Counted from the first letter of the stretch, positions 1 to 9,035 are shown. The stretch: 12,796 nucleotides of DNA from Flammula alnicola (GCA_015499995.1 JADNRV010000799.1:1-12796); one strand, 5' to 3'. Translations and numbers: made by a program. The notes: generated by a model not told the origin, from the sequence alone.

Positions 1-1119
1 CAAGGCCGATCCCTGGCCCACCCCCACGTCTGCCTGTAGCGGGTCTGATAAAAAGGATTCCACGCATACCGCGTCTTCCTCTCTACCAGATAAGATGCGA
101 AAAACTTGACCACCAAGGAGGGAAGCCAAGTTTCCGAAGAATAATCACAAGCGCGTCGTGATTAAGTGAAGGGAAAAACTGAGCGAGTCAAAGGCGACCA
201 CGCTAGTCTTTAAACCCTTAGCCCACCCGCGCACAATGTGTGTCAGGAAGAGCCCAGCATCCTCAGTGGAGCGCTGACGCACTCCACCCACCTGGTTAGG
301 ATGGAAAATATCCAGCCCGACAGCGTCGAACTGAATGCGTTTGAGATCATTTTCTCAATTAATTTACCAATGGTATTCAGGAGACAATAGGCCTGAATGC
401 CTTAGGTGCAGAGTAGGATGGCTTATTCGGCTTGGGTATAATTACCGAAAGCGAATCCTTAAATACAGATGGCCAATAGCCCACACGCATGCAGGCATTG
501 GCAATCGAGAGAGGACCTCAACAGAATGAGGGTCGCGACGTACTATCCCCTTCAGGTGGGACCAATTGACATGATCCGGACCCGGAGCGGACAGACCAGA
601 ACACGCAGAGAGAGCCTCTGTGAGTTCCAGCGCAGAAAACGAACCCACTCCCTAACAGGAAGCTAGGGAGAGAGTTCAACAAATTGGCATCAAACACTCT
701 GTCAGACGCAGAGTTGTAGGTACCGTGAGCGCGTCCCAAAGGGCGGGCATGTCGTTGCAAGGCTCGCCACGATAATGGAGAGCCTCACAAGGAGGAAGTT
801 TGCGCTGTTGGACCCAGTTCATGAGGTCCCACGGGCGCTTGTTAGCAGACGCGATTTCATGGATCCGTTGATCAAAGAACTCGCGCTTGACATCTCGGAT
901 GGTTTTCCGAAAGGATTTCCAGTCCTCGGGCAGGCGACTGCGCCGGAACGTGTCAAGGGCGTCTGAGCACTCCTGGGTCCACCAGGGCTTAGATCGCCGG
1001 GTAACAAAGGACTCTTTAGCATGGGACTCCCATGCAGAAGAGAAGACCAAGCCACCGCTTGCGCAGCAGCCTCGATCTGTTCCTCGGTGTTCAGAGGGGC
1101 AGTCGGGTCGATAGCCCGA
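1..1119 (-). repeat. Left arm of a 1.1-kb inverted repeat (LINE ORF2 segment, copy A)
   Basis: The reverse complement of this segment aligns end to end with 5460-6590. By reading base by base, the arms are 1119 and 1131 nt. They differ by roughly 35 substitutions, ten single-base deletions, one 3-base deletion and one single-base insertion in this arm. The arm is cut only by the window edge. Confidence 0.95.
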
Positions 1120-1920
1120 GCCCGAGCTGATAGAATTGATGAATGCCGGAACATCATCAGTAGGAAGAGACATCCGAACCGCCCCGTTAGGGGCGGGAGA
1201 GATGTCCAGTGTGATCGAAATCGGAATATGATCCGATTTGAGTTGAATGTCCGGGCATCGGACAACAGTACCGTCAATCACCTGGTTAGGTGGGACGAAA
1301 GCGAGATCGATCACCGTTTTGCGCTTGGTGGGATCTCTTGGTATGTGCGTGGGCCCTGGGTTGCCAAAGGCAGCCAGTTCAAGCCCAAGAATAGCAGCGG
1401 ATTGCTGCAGTGAGAGAGCGCATCCCTCCCGACCACTGTGACCTTCGTCCCAGTCCTCGGAGTGTGCGTTAAAGTCCCCGCCCATGAAATGGAAGCGAGG
1501 AAGTGCAGTGTCGTGGGCCTTGAGCCAATTAATGGCCCCATGGTCCGCGTCAGATAGACGTTCATCAAAAAGAAGGTCTCGGCACTTGTTGAGAGTGACA
1601 GGACCTGTATATCGGGGTGATCGATCACATCCCTTCGTATAGACGGACGATACCGGGCTAACCTAGTCGAAACATAGGTCATAACCCGGGGTCGCTCATC
1701 AGCAGTAGTGGGCGCACGGACCATTGCCAGTCTGGGTGGTTCGGTGCGCCTATGACATCCTCGCCCTTTCTGGTTTTAGCAGACGGGGCGGTCCTTATGT
1801 GTCGCCAAGGGGGTTCTTGACGAAATAATATCATAATGTTGTTACATGTAGATAGAATTACATCCAGGGACATCCCGTCCCTGGCCACGTTCCAACTCAC
1901 ACCCGCACCTCATCCAGCAT
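1..1920 (-). pseudogene. LINE ORF2, endonuclease plus N-terminal reverse transcriptase, frameshifted and cut by the window edge
   Basis: The start is the ATG at 1920 (MLDEVRV...), 14 nt after the ORF1 stop. The endonuclease-exonuclease-phosphatase fold is recognisable from SWNVARDG (Asn), QEPPW (catalytic Glu), MGGDFNAHSEDWD (Asp/Asn), NPGPTHIP and SDHIPI (Asp-His). This enzyme nicks the target DNA to prime reverse transcription. The linker and the first RT motifs follow, ending inside the block containing GVGQGSAL. Frameshifts occur near 1901, 1727 and 1556. Against copy B there is a +1 near 1099, ten single-base losses (near 1049, 728, 664, 640, 511, 384, 341, 186, 117 and 57) and a 3-base loss near 229. 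The +1 and the loss near 1049 compensate, scrambling about 16 residues only. Confidence 0.85.
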
Positions 1921-3750
1921 GGGTTGTACTGGCATTAAGCTACGTTATGTGAGCGATGGGTGGGACGACGATTTAGCCAAAAATCACGTACCTCAGCATA
2001 TTTAGCCTCGATCCAAGGACGGTCGAAGCGGTGACGCCAAAACGAGCATGGCTCGAAGAGGCCCAATGATCCTTGCGGCACGAAGGGCACCGCGCAGTGT
2101 GGGGGCAGTCCGTACCAAGCGGAGTGCCTTTGGTCGGGGGCTTAGCCTCCGGGTGAGGTTTGCAGCACGAGGCGGCGATGCGATGCACCTCCACCTCGTG
2201 CGGGCCAGAGCAGCGGCGCAGATCGGCTGGCGCGCTTTGCAGGAATTCTTCGGGTGGCCCCACCTCCAGCATCGAGTGCAGAGGGGGACTCCGGCGCTGA
2301 CAGTGGTTGGGCGAATGAGAATCACCCTTCCACGGAACATGAAGGTCTTGTTGATAAGACGCTTCGCGCGTTGACCCGATTGCGAGTCGTAGATTTCGAA
2401 GAAGGCGTGAGCGGTAGAGCTCGCCTTCGAGTTGCGGATGACGCGAGGGGGACCCGCGAGCATGATATCCATGGACAGAGGAGAGGCGAGCATCGCCATC
2501 TTACCTCCGTCGCATTGGTAGGGTCCTAGTGCGTAGTCACTGAACGCAGGTAGATCGAGAGCCTTGAGATAAGACTTCGAGGTGGGGAGCCCAACCCACA
2601 CGTCAAGGTGTCGGATGTGGGGGTGATAGCATGGACGAATCCACGGATGACGTTGAGGCCTCGTTGGCCACACCAGAGGTAGCGAGGGAGATATACCCTC
2701 GTACGCACGAGAGGCAGACAGGACCCGAAGGGTCCTGGCTGCATCTCGGAGTCCTTTGTCGATCTTGTCGCGAAGCTCGACGATTTTGCTGTCCTTGGGG
2801 CGCTCCCCAGGGCCAGAGTATTGGATCAGGACCTGCTTGCGAGTAGGTCCAGACGAAGTAAACGACGGGGTAGTCTTCTGCTTCTTCGCAGAGGACGGCC
2901 CTATCGGAGACGACAAATCGTTTGTTGCCAGAGAGCTCCGCCTGCATGGCAGGAACTCGAGGCGCGGGTGGATAGCGAGGGGGTCCACCACCAAAGGCAC
3001 TAGGCCCATGGCGGGGTCCCTCTGGGACACGGGTTGGCCGCAGCCATCTGAGCATAGCTCTGACGGGTGGACGGATAACCGGCTGGCCGGGGGGGAATAG
3101 GAGGCGGGGGCCTCAAGTAGGAGTCCGCCGGCCTCTTGCGAGGCTGACGGGGGCAGGGGCACCCTTCGAAGGCGCAGCCGAAGGCTGCGACTTCGGAGGT
3201 GCCGCTGCACCAGATGGCGCTGTGAACGCCGGCGCCTAGCCTTCCCAGTCGACTTCCTAGTCGTGGGGGCGGGGTCGCGATGACATCCCAGTGTCCGTGT
3301 CAGTGTCCATAGGACCCGACCTGGAAGCACCAGGGAGGATGGAGGCCGTGGAGGCATGAATCGTCTCCTCATGAGAGACGAGGCCACAACCGTCGAAGTA
3401 AGCTCGTGGACGGTGCGATTACCGTCCGGTTGAGTGTAGTGGCTTCCCACCACGAAGATGAGTACACCGCTGAGATAAACCCAACGATGGACGATGCGAG
3501 AGGTCGAGAGACCTCCGAACCAGCAGTATCAAAGCCTCGCCGCCGGAGCGACGAAACCAGGACGATGCCATCCGAAGAGACTCAGAGAGTCGATGCATCA
3601 CCTCGTCGTCTGTCTCCGGAGGTGCGGTGGTGCTATCGCGGGTAGAAGGACCTGCAGGGGGGGCTTCCTCCCCATACATGTCCTCGTCTTCGTCGCCAGG
3701 ATTGCCCTCTTCGCCGTAGGGCACCTCACTGTCGTCGTGGATAATCGAAG

Positions 3751-3764
3751 ACCTCGATCGAGGT
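3751..3764. repeat. 14-bp perfect palindrome in LINE ORF1
   Basis: ACCTCGATCGAGGT is self-complementary and lies within the Arg/Pro-rich part of ORF1 in copy A. The neighbouring bases repeat the GATCG motif. Function unknown. Confidence 0.5.
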
Positions 3765-3970
3765 CGATCGGGTCTCGGTGTGAGTTGCCTCGTCTGCTGA
3801 GGAACTGGAGATGCATACACCTGCCTCTGGGGAGAGGGAGATGCAGTAGACTGCGCTGCCTGAACAGACGCAGTGGTAGAGGGGGCCAGCCTTGCGAGGG
3901 CGGCCTGCTGAACAGCGAGCCTCTCGCTGGGGTTAAACCAGCCAGCGGATCGGCTGGAGCAGGTGTGGCG

Positions 3971-3993
3971 GGCGATCGGGTAGATCGATCGCC
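3971..3993. repeat. Inverted repeat: 8-bp stem, 7-nt loop
   Basis: GGCGATCG at 3971-3978 pairs with CGATCGCC at 3986-3993. It falls in the first 60 nt of ORF1 in copy A, so it could form a GC-rich hairpin in the element RNA just after the start codon. It may simply reflect GATC-rich coding sequence. Confidence 0.5.
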
Positions 3994-4029
3994 ACCACCT
4001 TTGGGATTCGGATTGGATTTGGGCGGCAT

Positions 4030-4140
4030 TTGCTTTCTAGTAACAGAGCGCCCAAGAGCGCTCGACGGTGTGAAGCTGTGGGGGACGATGTTGCTGGTTG
4101 CTGTACTAGTTCCCACGGTCGACCGTAGTAGTTACTGGAA
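4030..4140 (-). other. 5' leader of LINE copy A and its junction with the transposase
   Basis: This is the stretch between the proposed ORF1 start and the point where the opposite strand becomes readable as transposase. It would be the 5' UTR or internal promoter region of the LINE if copy A is full length. I see no TATA-like element. It contains the perfect palindrome at 4115-4126. The exact boundary cannot be fixed from this window. Confidence 0.4.
4115..4126. repeat. 12-bp perfect palindrome near the 5' end of LINE copy A
   Basis: The sequence ACGGTCGACCGT equals its own reverse complement. It lies about 15 bp inside the inferred 5' end of copy A. It may be a leader hairpin or a chance match; no function is known. 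Confidence 0.5.
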
Positions 4141-4682
4141 AAGGAGAGATGTTCGGCAACTATCCACCTCATTGAAACTGCTCTTGGTTTATCGGGCATC
4201 CATGTCAAGCTTCCTGATATCCAACTCCCTCGCGATGTTCGTACAGTGTATCAGCGGCAGTGTGCAGAGCCTAATATCATTCGAACAGTCTGCTGTCCTC
4301 AGTGTTTCTCCCTCATTTCTCGCCCAATTCCCTGGACATGTCAATGGAAGGAGTCTCCCAGATCGCGACCCTGTGGTACTGAGCTCTGGAAACTCCAAAA
4401 CACATCCAAAGGGCCAAAATGGATTCCCCGGCACATGTATTATCTACACAATCCTTTGATTTCTGGCTTCGATTCTTCTTATCTCGCCAGATATTGAAGA
4501 AAGCCTTAGGGATACATTTCACCAACATGTTAATAATCCAACAGCTGCATATGGTGGAGATATGCATGACGTGCAGGATAGCCCTGCTTGGCAGCATTTG
4601 AATGGTGTTTTTCAGACACCTTATCATCTAATATTCGGAATTTATGTTGATTGGTGTAATCCTTTCGGTAATAAAATTGCAG

Positions 4683-4732
4683 GTAAGTCGTTTAAATTGT
4701 ATATTCAAAGATATTTCTAACTTTCTGAAAAG
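4683..4732 (+). other. Spliceosomal intron in the transposase gene (50 nt)
   Basis: The donor GTAAGT at 4683, branch site CTAAC at 4717-4721 and acceptor AAAAG ending at 4732 are all near consensus. Splicing joins ...NKIAG to KTASCGTIALYC in frame, as expected for this transposase. Confidence 0.85.
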
Positions 4733-5445
4733 GCAAGACTGCATCGTGTGGAACTATTGCACTTTATTGCTTGAATTTACCCCCACATCTATGCTACCGA
4801 CCCGAGAACATCTTTATTGTGGTCTCACACCTCCTCCTCGTGCCCCAAACATGACAACCATCTCTCATGTTATCAATCCTCTGGTCGATTCTGTCCTCAA
4901 ATATGCTCCTGCTCCAGGTCAGCTTGTACCAACATTTCAATATCCGAATGGTATTCCCGTGGAAGTAAAGACTGCACCTCTGATCTCGGATTTGGAAGCA
5001 AGCCGCAAAGTTGGTGGTTTTTTGGCGCATGCCCGCTACTATGTTCTGCTCTTTCTGCTCTGTACTTCTGCCCAGATTGAAGAGCTCAATTTTCAATCCT
5101 GGCAGCTCCGCAGTGGTGCAGAGGTACGAGCCCAGGCCCAGATGTGGCTAGATTTAGAAACGAAGAGTGGACGAGAAGAGCATTCGAAAGCAACTGGTGT
5201 TCGGTGGACTCCACTCCATCGTCTTCCATACTGGGACCCAGTAGCACATGTTATGCTGGGCTTTATGCACAACTGGCTTGAGGGCATTCTCGAGCATCAG
5301 CTTCGGACACTCTGGGGTATCGGACGGGATATTGGGGATACTGAAAAGGTCCGAGAAATAGAGGAGGATGATCAGTGGACAGAAACAGATATTTCTGACT
5401 CTGCCGATGAGCTTGATGATCTACGCCAAGAAGCAGCAGAGTATG

Positions 5446-5459
5446 ACAGCCAGGCTGCT
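5446..5459 (+). repeat. Target site duplication, left copy
   Basis: ACAGCCAGGCTGCT directly precedes the LINE sequence and recurs after the poly(A) tract. The first A may belong to the tail, so the duplication is 13 or 14 bp. It contains the dyad CAGCC-A-GGCTG. Confidence 0.95.
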
Positions 5460-6590
5460 TCGGGCTATCGACCCGACTGCCCTCTTAACACCGAGGAACA
5501 GATCGAGGCTGCTGCACAAGCGGTGGCTTTGGTCTTCTCTGCTGCATGGGAGTCCCATGCTAAAGAGTCCTTTGTTACCCGGCGATCTAAGCCCTGGTGG
5601 ACCCAGGAGTGCTCAGACGCCCTTGACATGTTCCGGCGCAGTCGCCTGCCTGAGGACTGGAAATCCTTTCGGAAAACCATCCGAGATGTCAAGCACGAGT
5701 TCTTTGATCAACGGATCCATGAAATCGCGTCTGCTAACAAGCGCCCGTGGGACCTCATGAATTGGGTCCAACAGCGCAAACTTCCTCCCTGTGAGGCTCT
5801 CCACTATCGTGGTGAGCCTTGCAACGACATGCCCGCCCTTTGGGACGCGCTCCACGGTACCTACAACTCTGCGTCTGACAGAGTGTTTGATGCCAATTTG
5901 TTGAACTCTCTCCCTACGCTTCCTGTCAGGGAGTGGGTTCGCTTTTCTGCGCTGGAACTCATGGAGGCTCTCTCTGCGTGTTCTGGTCTATCCGCTCCAG
6001 GTCCGGATCATGTCAATTGGTCCCACCTGAAGGGGATAGTGCGTCGCGACCCTCACTCCGTTGAGGTCCTCCTCTCGATTGCCAATGCCTGCATGCGTGT
6101 GGGGTACTGGCCGTCTGTATTTAAGGATTCGCTTTCGGTTATTATACCCAAGCCGAATAAGCCATCCTATTCTGCACCTAAGGCATTCAGGCCTATTGTT
6201 CTCCTGAATACTACTGGCAAATTGATCGAGAAGATGATCTCGAATCGCATTCAGTTCGACTCAGTCGGGCTGGATATTTTCCATCCCAACCAGGTGGGTG
6301 GAGTGCGCCAGCGCTCCACTGAGGATGCTGGGCTCTTCCTGACACACATTGTGCGTGCAGGGTGGGCTAAGGGTTTGAAGACTAGCGTGGTCGCATTTGA
6401 TCTCGCTCAGTTTTTCCCTTCACTTAATCACGATGCGCTTGTGATTATTCTTCGGAAACTTGGCTTCCCTCCATTGGTGGTCAAGTTTTTCGCATCTTAT
6501 CTGGTAGAGAGAAAGACGCGGTATGCATGGAACTCCTTTTTATCGGACCCGTTACAGGCAGACGTGGGGGTGGGCCAGGGATCGGCCTTG
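5460..6590 (+). repeat. Right arm of the 1.1-kb inverted repeat (LINE ORF2 segment, copy B)
   Basis: This segment matches the reverse complement of 1-1119 over its full length. It keeps one open reading frame, so it is the better reference for the family. Confidence 0.95.
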
Positions 6591-8513
6591 TCCCCTGTCT
6601 TGTCGGCTATCTACCTGGCGCCTATTATGCGCCTATTCGAAAAGAGGTGCCTCGACCTTGGGTTGAGGGTTGACCTCCTCTCGTATGTTGATGACGGCAC
6701 ACTCATCGTGCAAGATGAGTGGCTGGATCATAATATTGCGATGCTCAAGAAGGCATACGCTGTTATCTTCGAGCTGTTCAAGGCGTTCGCTTTGGCGCTC
6801 GAACACGACAAGTCTGAGATCTATTATTTTGATCGGTCTCATGCTTATTATAATCCTAGCATCGATCTCGGGTATGTGCCTTACACCGGAGGTCGTGCTA
6901 ACTACCTCAAGCCCAAGCCGTTTTGGTGGTACCTGGGCTTTTACTTCGATCACAAGCTCACCTTTAATGAGCATGTGCGCTATTACTCCACCAAGGGTTT
7001 TACATCGGTTGTCTCGATGAAGATGCTTGGTTCCTCTACTCGGGGGCTACTGCCTATGCAGACGCGGCTCCTGTACCGCACCTGTGTGGTCCCCATATTC
7101 ACGTATGGGTATCGCATGTGGTTCTTCAAGGGTGCCCGCAACAAGGGCCTCATTAAACAGCTTATGCAAGTCCAGCGTAAGGCTGCTCTCTGGATTACGG
7201 GTGCATTCCGTACTTCGCCCTCGGGAGGGGTGAAGGCCCTTGTGGGCCTCCTACCCATCCCTATACTTCTCGAAAGATTGCACGACCGCTCTACGGTGCG
7301 GGTCGCCACTCTTTCGGACACTCATCCAATCCGATCATTTATGACCGGATCATCACTTAAGCGCGCAACCCCCCATCCTATGTCGGTTGAACGCATGCCT
7401 GCCGCCCATCGCTGCAAGGTGACGGGTGCTCTTATGGATAATGTAAGTTATTCCAGTGTCCCTGTTGAGTCTACGGAGCCTTTTGCTCCTGAGGCTCATC
7501 CGGGTTATCGAATCCTCGATTGGTATGCTGATCGGTTCAAGTGGCTTTCCAAGCCACGCTTTAGCAGGTCCGAAGATCCTGAAGCGGCTTGGAAGCTAAT
7601 CCTGGATGCGTCTCTCGAGTCTCTCGAGGACGATCCAGACGCTGCATACGCTGGTGTTGACGGCTCCTGCCCTCCGGGGTGGCAAGCCGCCACTGGCGTT
7701 GTTATCAAATGGCAGGGCGCACAGGTTTACTCTGGGTGTCATGCTGCCGGGAGGGCCTCGTCTACGGACGCAGAGCTCTTTGCTATTCGCGTTGCCATCT
7801 CCAATGCCGTTGGCTTTGGGGATGTCAAACGTGTTACTATTTTCACTGATGCGATGCATGCCGCTCGCCTCTCAGTGGATCCCTCTCCGCACTCCTTCCA
7901 GTCTCAGTCACTGATGGTGTGTCGCATACTTGAGCCATGGTTCAGGCGGTCGCCTGACCATAAGGTTACTTTCATCGAGTCTCCTTCCGATATGGAGTGG
8001 GGCGTTCAAAACGAAGCACATGATCTCGTTGCTGGTATGCGTGGCATTGCCGTCATTCCTACCACCAAACTTTCTCTCCAGTATGTCCACGATTTTGTGG
8101 ACAAATCGGCACGCGCAGATTGGAAACAAAGAGTTTCCGATCAGCCATTCCTGCTTGGCTCCAACTTTATGGAGCTGCAAGGGTTGAACGGAGACCCTGT
8201 CCAGCCTAGTCCCACTCGCGGGGGACCTTGGCTTGAAGCCGGCAATCAGAGTGTTTCGCTCTTTGCCCGCATGTGCTGTTTAATTACGAATCATGCGCTG
8301 ATCGGCTCGTACTACGAGCGGTTCAAAATCGATGACCCTAGGGCCCTCGGCTGCGAGTGTGGGGTTTATCCTCACACCCGTGATCATATATTCAAGTGCA
8401 AGAAACAGCCTTGGACTCGCCGGAAGCCGAAACTCGTTTCGGAGCTGGCGACTTATCTGTTGGAGCACCCTACTGCGTTCTCCTTCTCCCGGCACCCCGC
8501 TGGAGTCGGATAA
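5460..8513 (+). CDS. LINE ORF2 fragment: reverse transcriptase, RNase H and C-terminal zinc motif
   Basis: This frame lacks the endonuclease but is otherwise uninterrupted. The order is: linker (FRRSRLPEDWKSFRKTIRDV), RT fingers (IIPKPNKPSYSAPKAFRPI), motif A VAFDLAQFFPS (Asp at 6399), motif B GQGSALSP, motif C YVDD at 6684-6695, and motif E WYLGFYFD. The RNase H domain has all four acidic residues: VDGS (Asp at 7659), DAEL (Glu at 7773), FTDAM (Asp at 7848) and NEAHDLV (Asp at 8022). A CECG...H...C motif near 8352-8400 and the ending HPTAFSFSRHP before TAA (8511-8513) match the usual C-terminus of fungal Tad1-type ORF2. It has no start codon of its own at the 5' end, because it is fused in frame to transposase sequence. 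It encodes catalytic residues for cDNA synthesis but is probably unable to nick its own targets. Confidence 0.93.
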   Translation, partial: SGYRPDCPLNTEEQIEAAAQAVALVFSAAWESHAKESFVTRRSKPWWTQECSDALDMFRRSRLPEDWKSFRKTIRDVKHEFFDQRIHEIASANKRPWDLMNWVQQRKLPPCEALHYRGEPCNDMPALWDALHGTYNSASDRVFDANLLNSLPTLPVREWVRFSALELMEALSACSGLSAPGPDHVNWSHLKGIVRRDPHSVEVLLSIANACMRVGYWPSVFKDSLSVIIPKPNKPSYSAPKAFRPIVLLNTTGKLIEKMISNRIQFDSVGLDIFHPNQVGGVRQRSTEDAGLFLTHIVRAGWAKGLKTSVVAFDLAQFFPSLNHDALVIILRKLGFPPLVVKFFASYLVERKTRYAWNSFLSDPLQADVGVGQGSALSPVLSAIYLAPIMRLFEKRCLDLGLRVDLLSYVDDGTLIVQDEWLDHNIAMLKKAYAVIFELFKAFALALEHDKSEIYYFDRSHAYYNPSIDLGYVPYTGGRANYLKPKPFWWYLGFYFDHKLTFNEHVRYYSTKGFTSVVSMKMLGSSTRGLLPMQTRLLYRTCVVPIFTYGYRMWFFKGARNKGLIKQLMQVQRKAALWITGAFRTSPSGGVKALVGLLPIPILLERLHDRSTVRVATLSDTHPIRSFMTGSSLKRATPHPMSVERMPAAHRCKVTGALMDNVSYSSVPVESTEPFAPEAHPGYRILDWYADRFKWLSKPRFSRSEDPEAAWKLILDASLESLEDDPDAAYAGVDGSCPPGWQAATGVVIKWQGAQVYSGCHAAGRASSTDAELFAIRVAISNAVGFGDVKRVTIFTDAMHAARLSVDPSPHSFQSQSLMVCRILEPWFRRSPDHKVTFIESPSDMEWGVQNEAHDLVAGMRGIAVIPTTKLSLQYVHDFVDKSARADWKQRVSDQPFLLGSNFMELQGLNGDPVQPSPTRGGPWLEAGNQSVSLFARMCCLITNHALIGSYYERFKIDDPRALGCECGVYPHTRDHIFKCKKQPWTRRKPKLVSELATYLLEHPTAFSFSRHPAGVG

Positions 8514-9029
8514 GGGACTCTGGGAGGGGGGCGATCCTGATCGTGGAGTGATCCGCGGTCAAATCTACTCGACTACTCGTGATGTGTTTCTGTTTGGCGG
8601 CGGCGAAGTTCCGCAAGTGCCTAGGGCCCTGGTCGTCCTAGGGCCGGTGGTGTCGACTCTCTGAGCCGGCGTCATGCGCCGTCGACGGAGGACCCAGTTC
8701 AGTGGATGGCGGTGGGGGCTTCGGCTCCTGCTTAGCTATTACAACGTAAATTTTACCGTTGAACCGGGGAGAGTCTGGCAGGCTCTCTTCACTTTCGGGT
8801 GACCCCCCTTCCCATCCCAATACTCTTATCTGCCGTTCGTGCGGTAGCATTAACAACGCCGCAATGACGGACAATCTGTAGTTGCGAGACTACCTATCTG
8901 GGTTTCAGGCGGCTGGGCCGTCTCGCATGCTCGCCGTCGAGCTAACTTCTTTCTTTTGCACACGTAGTATACCGCCTTCGTTTGTATTAGTTAGAGACCG
9001 GACTGCTTTCGCGCACCGGTATAAATTGT

Positions 9030-9035
<6 letters not shown>
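8514..9035 (+). other. 3' untranslated region of LINE copy B
   Basis: About 520 nt lie between the ORF2 stop and the poly(A) tract. I see no credible ORF. The 9-mer CCTAGGGCC occurs twice close together around 8619-8646. The last bases before the tail (GTATAAATTGTTGATTT) are A/T-rich and may include the recognition signal for the element RT. No canonical AATAAA is present. Confidence 0.8.

Larger units (their letters stand above)
1935..4029 (-). pseudogene. LINE ORF1, gag-like RNA-binding protein with CCHC zinc knuckles, frameshifted
   Basis: ORF1 proteins of this class bind element RNA and form the ribonucleoprotein. The proposed start is the Met at 4029 (MPPKSNPNPKGGG...). The N-terminal half is Pro/Ser/Arg-rich and low in complexity, with an acidic patch (GNPGDEDEDMYGEE). 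A more conserved central part contains VGLPTSKSYLKALDLPAF and AGPPRVIRNS. The C-terminal part has a CX2CX4HX4C knuckle (CTRCWRWGHPKNSC, about 2240-2280), a second cluster (RCSGPHEVEVH) and a third (CPSC...H). The last readable segment is CSFWRHRFDRPWIEAKYAEV, ending at a TAA at 1937-1935. The protein is spread over all three frames, and clear single-base losses lie near 2214 and 2049. About 698 codons if intact, a usual size for a Tad1-type ORF1. The N-terminal start is less sure than the C-terminus. Confidence 0.75.
1..4140 (-). mobile_element. LINE (Tad1/L1-like non-LTR retrotransposon) copy A, decayed, 3' half outside the window
   Basis: This is a two-ORF non-LTR retrotransposon read on the minus strand: a short leader, gag-like ORF1 (4029 to 1935), then ORF2 (from 1920) with endonuclease and the first part of the reverse transcriptase. 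Base 1 corresponds to position 6590 of copy B, so the rest of RT, the RNase H and the 3' end lie beyond the left edge. The 5' boundary is approximate. Upstream of about 4140 the plus strand becomes readable as transposase, and from 4029 down it reads as LINE ORF1. No target duplication can be assigned because the other end is missing. The copy has many single-base frameshifts and is presumably inactive. Family assignment rests on recalled motifs. Confidence 0.85.
4141..5459 (+). pseudogene. Tnp2-like (CACTA/EnSpm-related) transposase, 5' part, frameshifted and interrupted
   Basis: This encodes the N-terminal and central part of a DNA transposon transposase of the type common in basidiomycetes. 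Readable blocks in order are RTVCCPQCF with WTCQWKESPRSRPC (a Cys-rich, possibly zinc-binding module), GPKWIPRHMY, STQSFDFWLRFFLSR, DIEESLRDTFHQHVNN, AYGGDMHDVQDSPAW, IYVDWCNPFGNKIAG (candidate catalytic Asp), an intron at 4683-4732, LTPPPRAPNMTTISHVI, RWTPLHRLPYWDPVAHVM and GFMHNWLEG (candidate second Asp). An acidic linker follows. Three frameshifts, each one base short of a codon, lie near 4441, 4488 and 4819. The start of the gene is missing: it is either left of the window, beyond LINE copy A, or lost. The gene continues in frame at 9066 after LINE copy B. CACTA-type assignment is from recalled family resemblance. Confidence 0.8.
4791..8513 (+). other. Chimeric open reading frame: transposase fragment fused to LINE RT-RNase H
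   Basis: From the ATG at 4791 a single frame of about 1240 codons runs through the central transposase (from LTPPPRAPNM), across the insertion point at 5459/5460, and on to the ORF2 stop. Without splicing the frame is open back to 4644. The fusion exists because the insertion happened in matching frames; whether it is expressed is unknown. It is upstream-limited by the frameshift near 4819. A gene predictor would call it one protein, which would misrepresent two unrelated elements. Confidence 0.8.

Noticed and set aside
4030..4140. Possible 5' self-cleaving HDV-like ribozyme, as in some other non-LTR elements
   Set aside because: I could not draw the nested double pseudoknot or find the conserved catalytic strand. 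Only a palindrome is present.
3494..4459. A 321-codon plus-strand open frame
   Set aside because: It is antisense to LINE ORF1, made of Arg/Gly/Leu-rich shadow codons, and crosses the LINE-transposase junction. The minus strand carries the recognisable protein.
8638..8874. Minus-strand 78-codon frame in the LINE 3' UTR
   Set aside because: It has no recognisable motif, lies antisense in the UTR and shows no start context or splice support.
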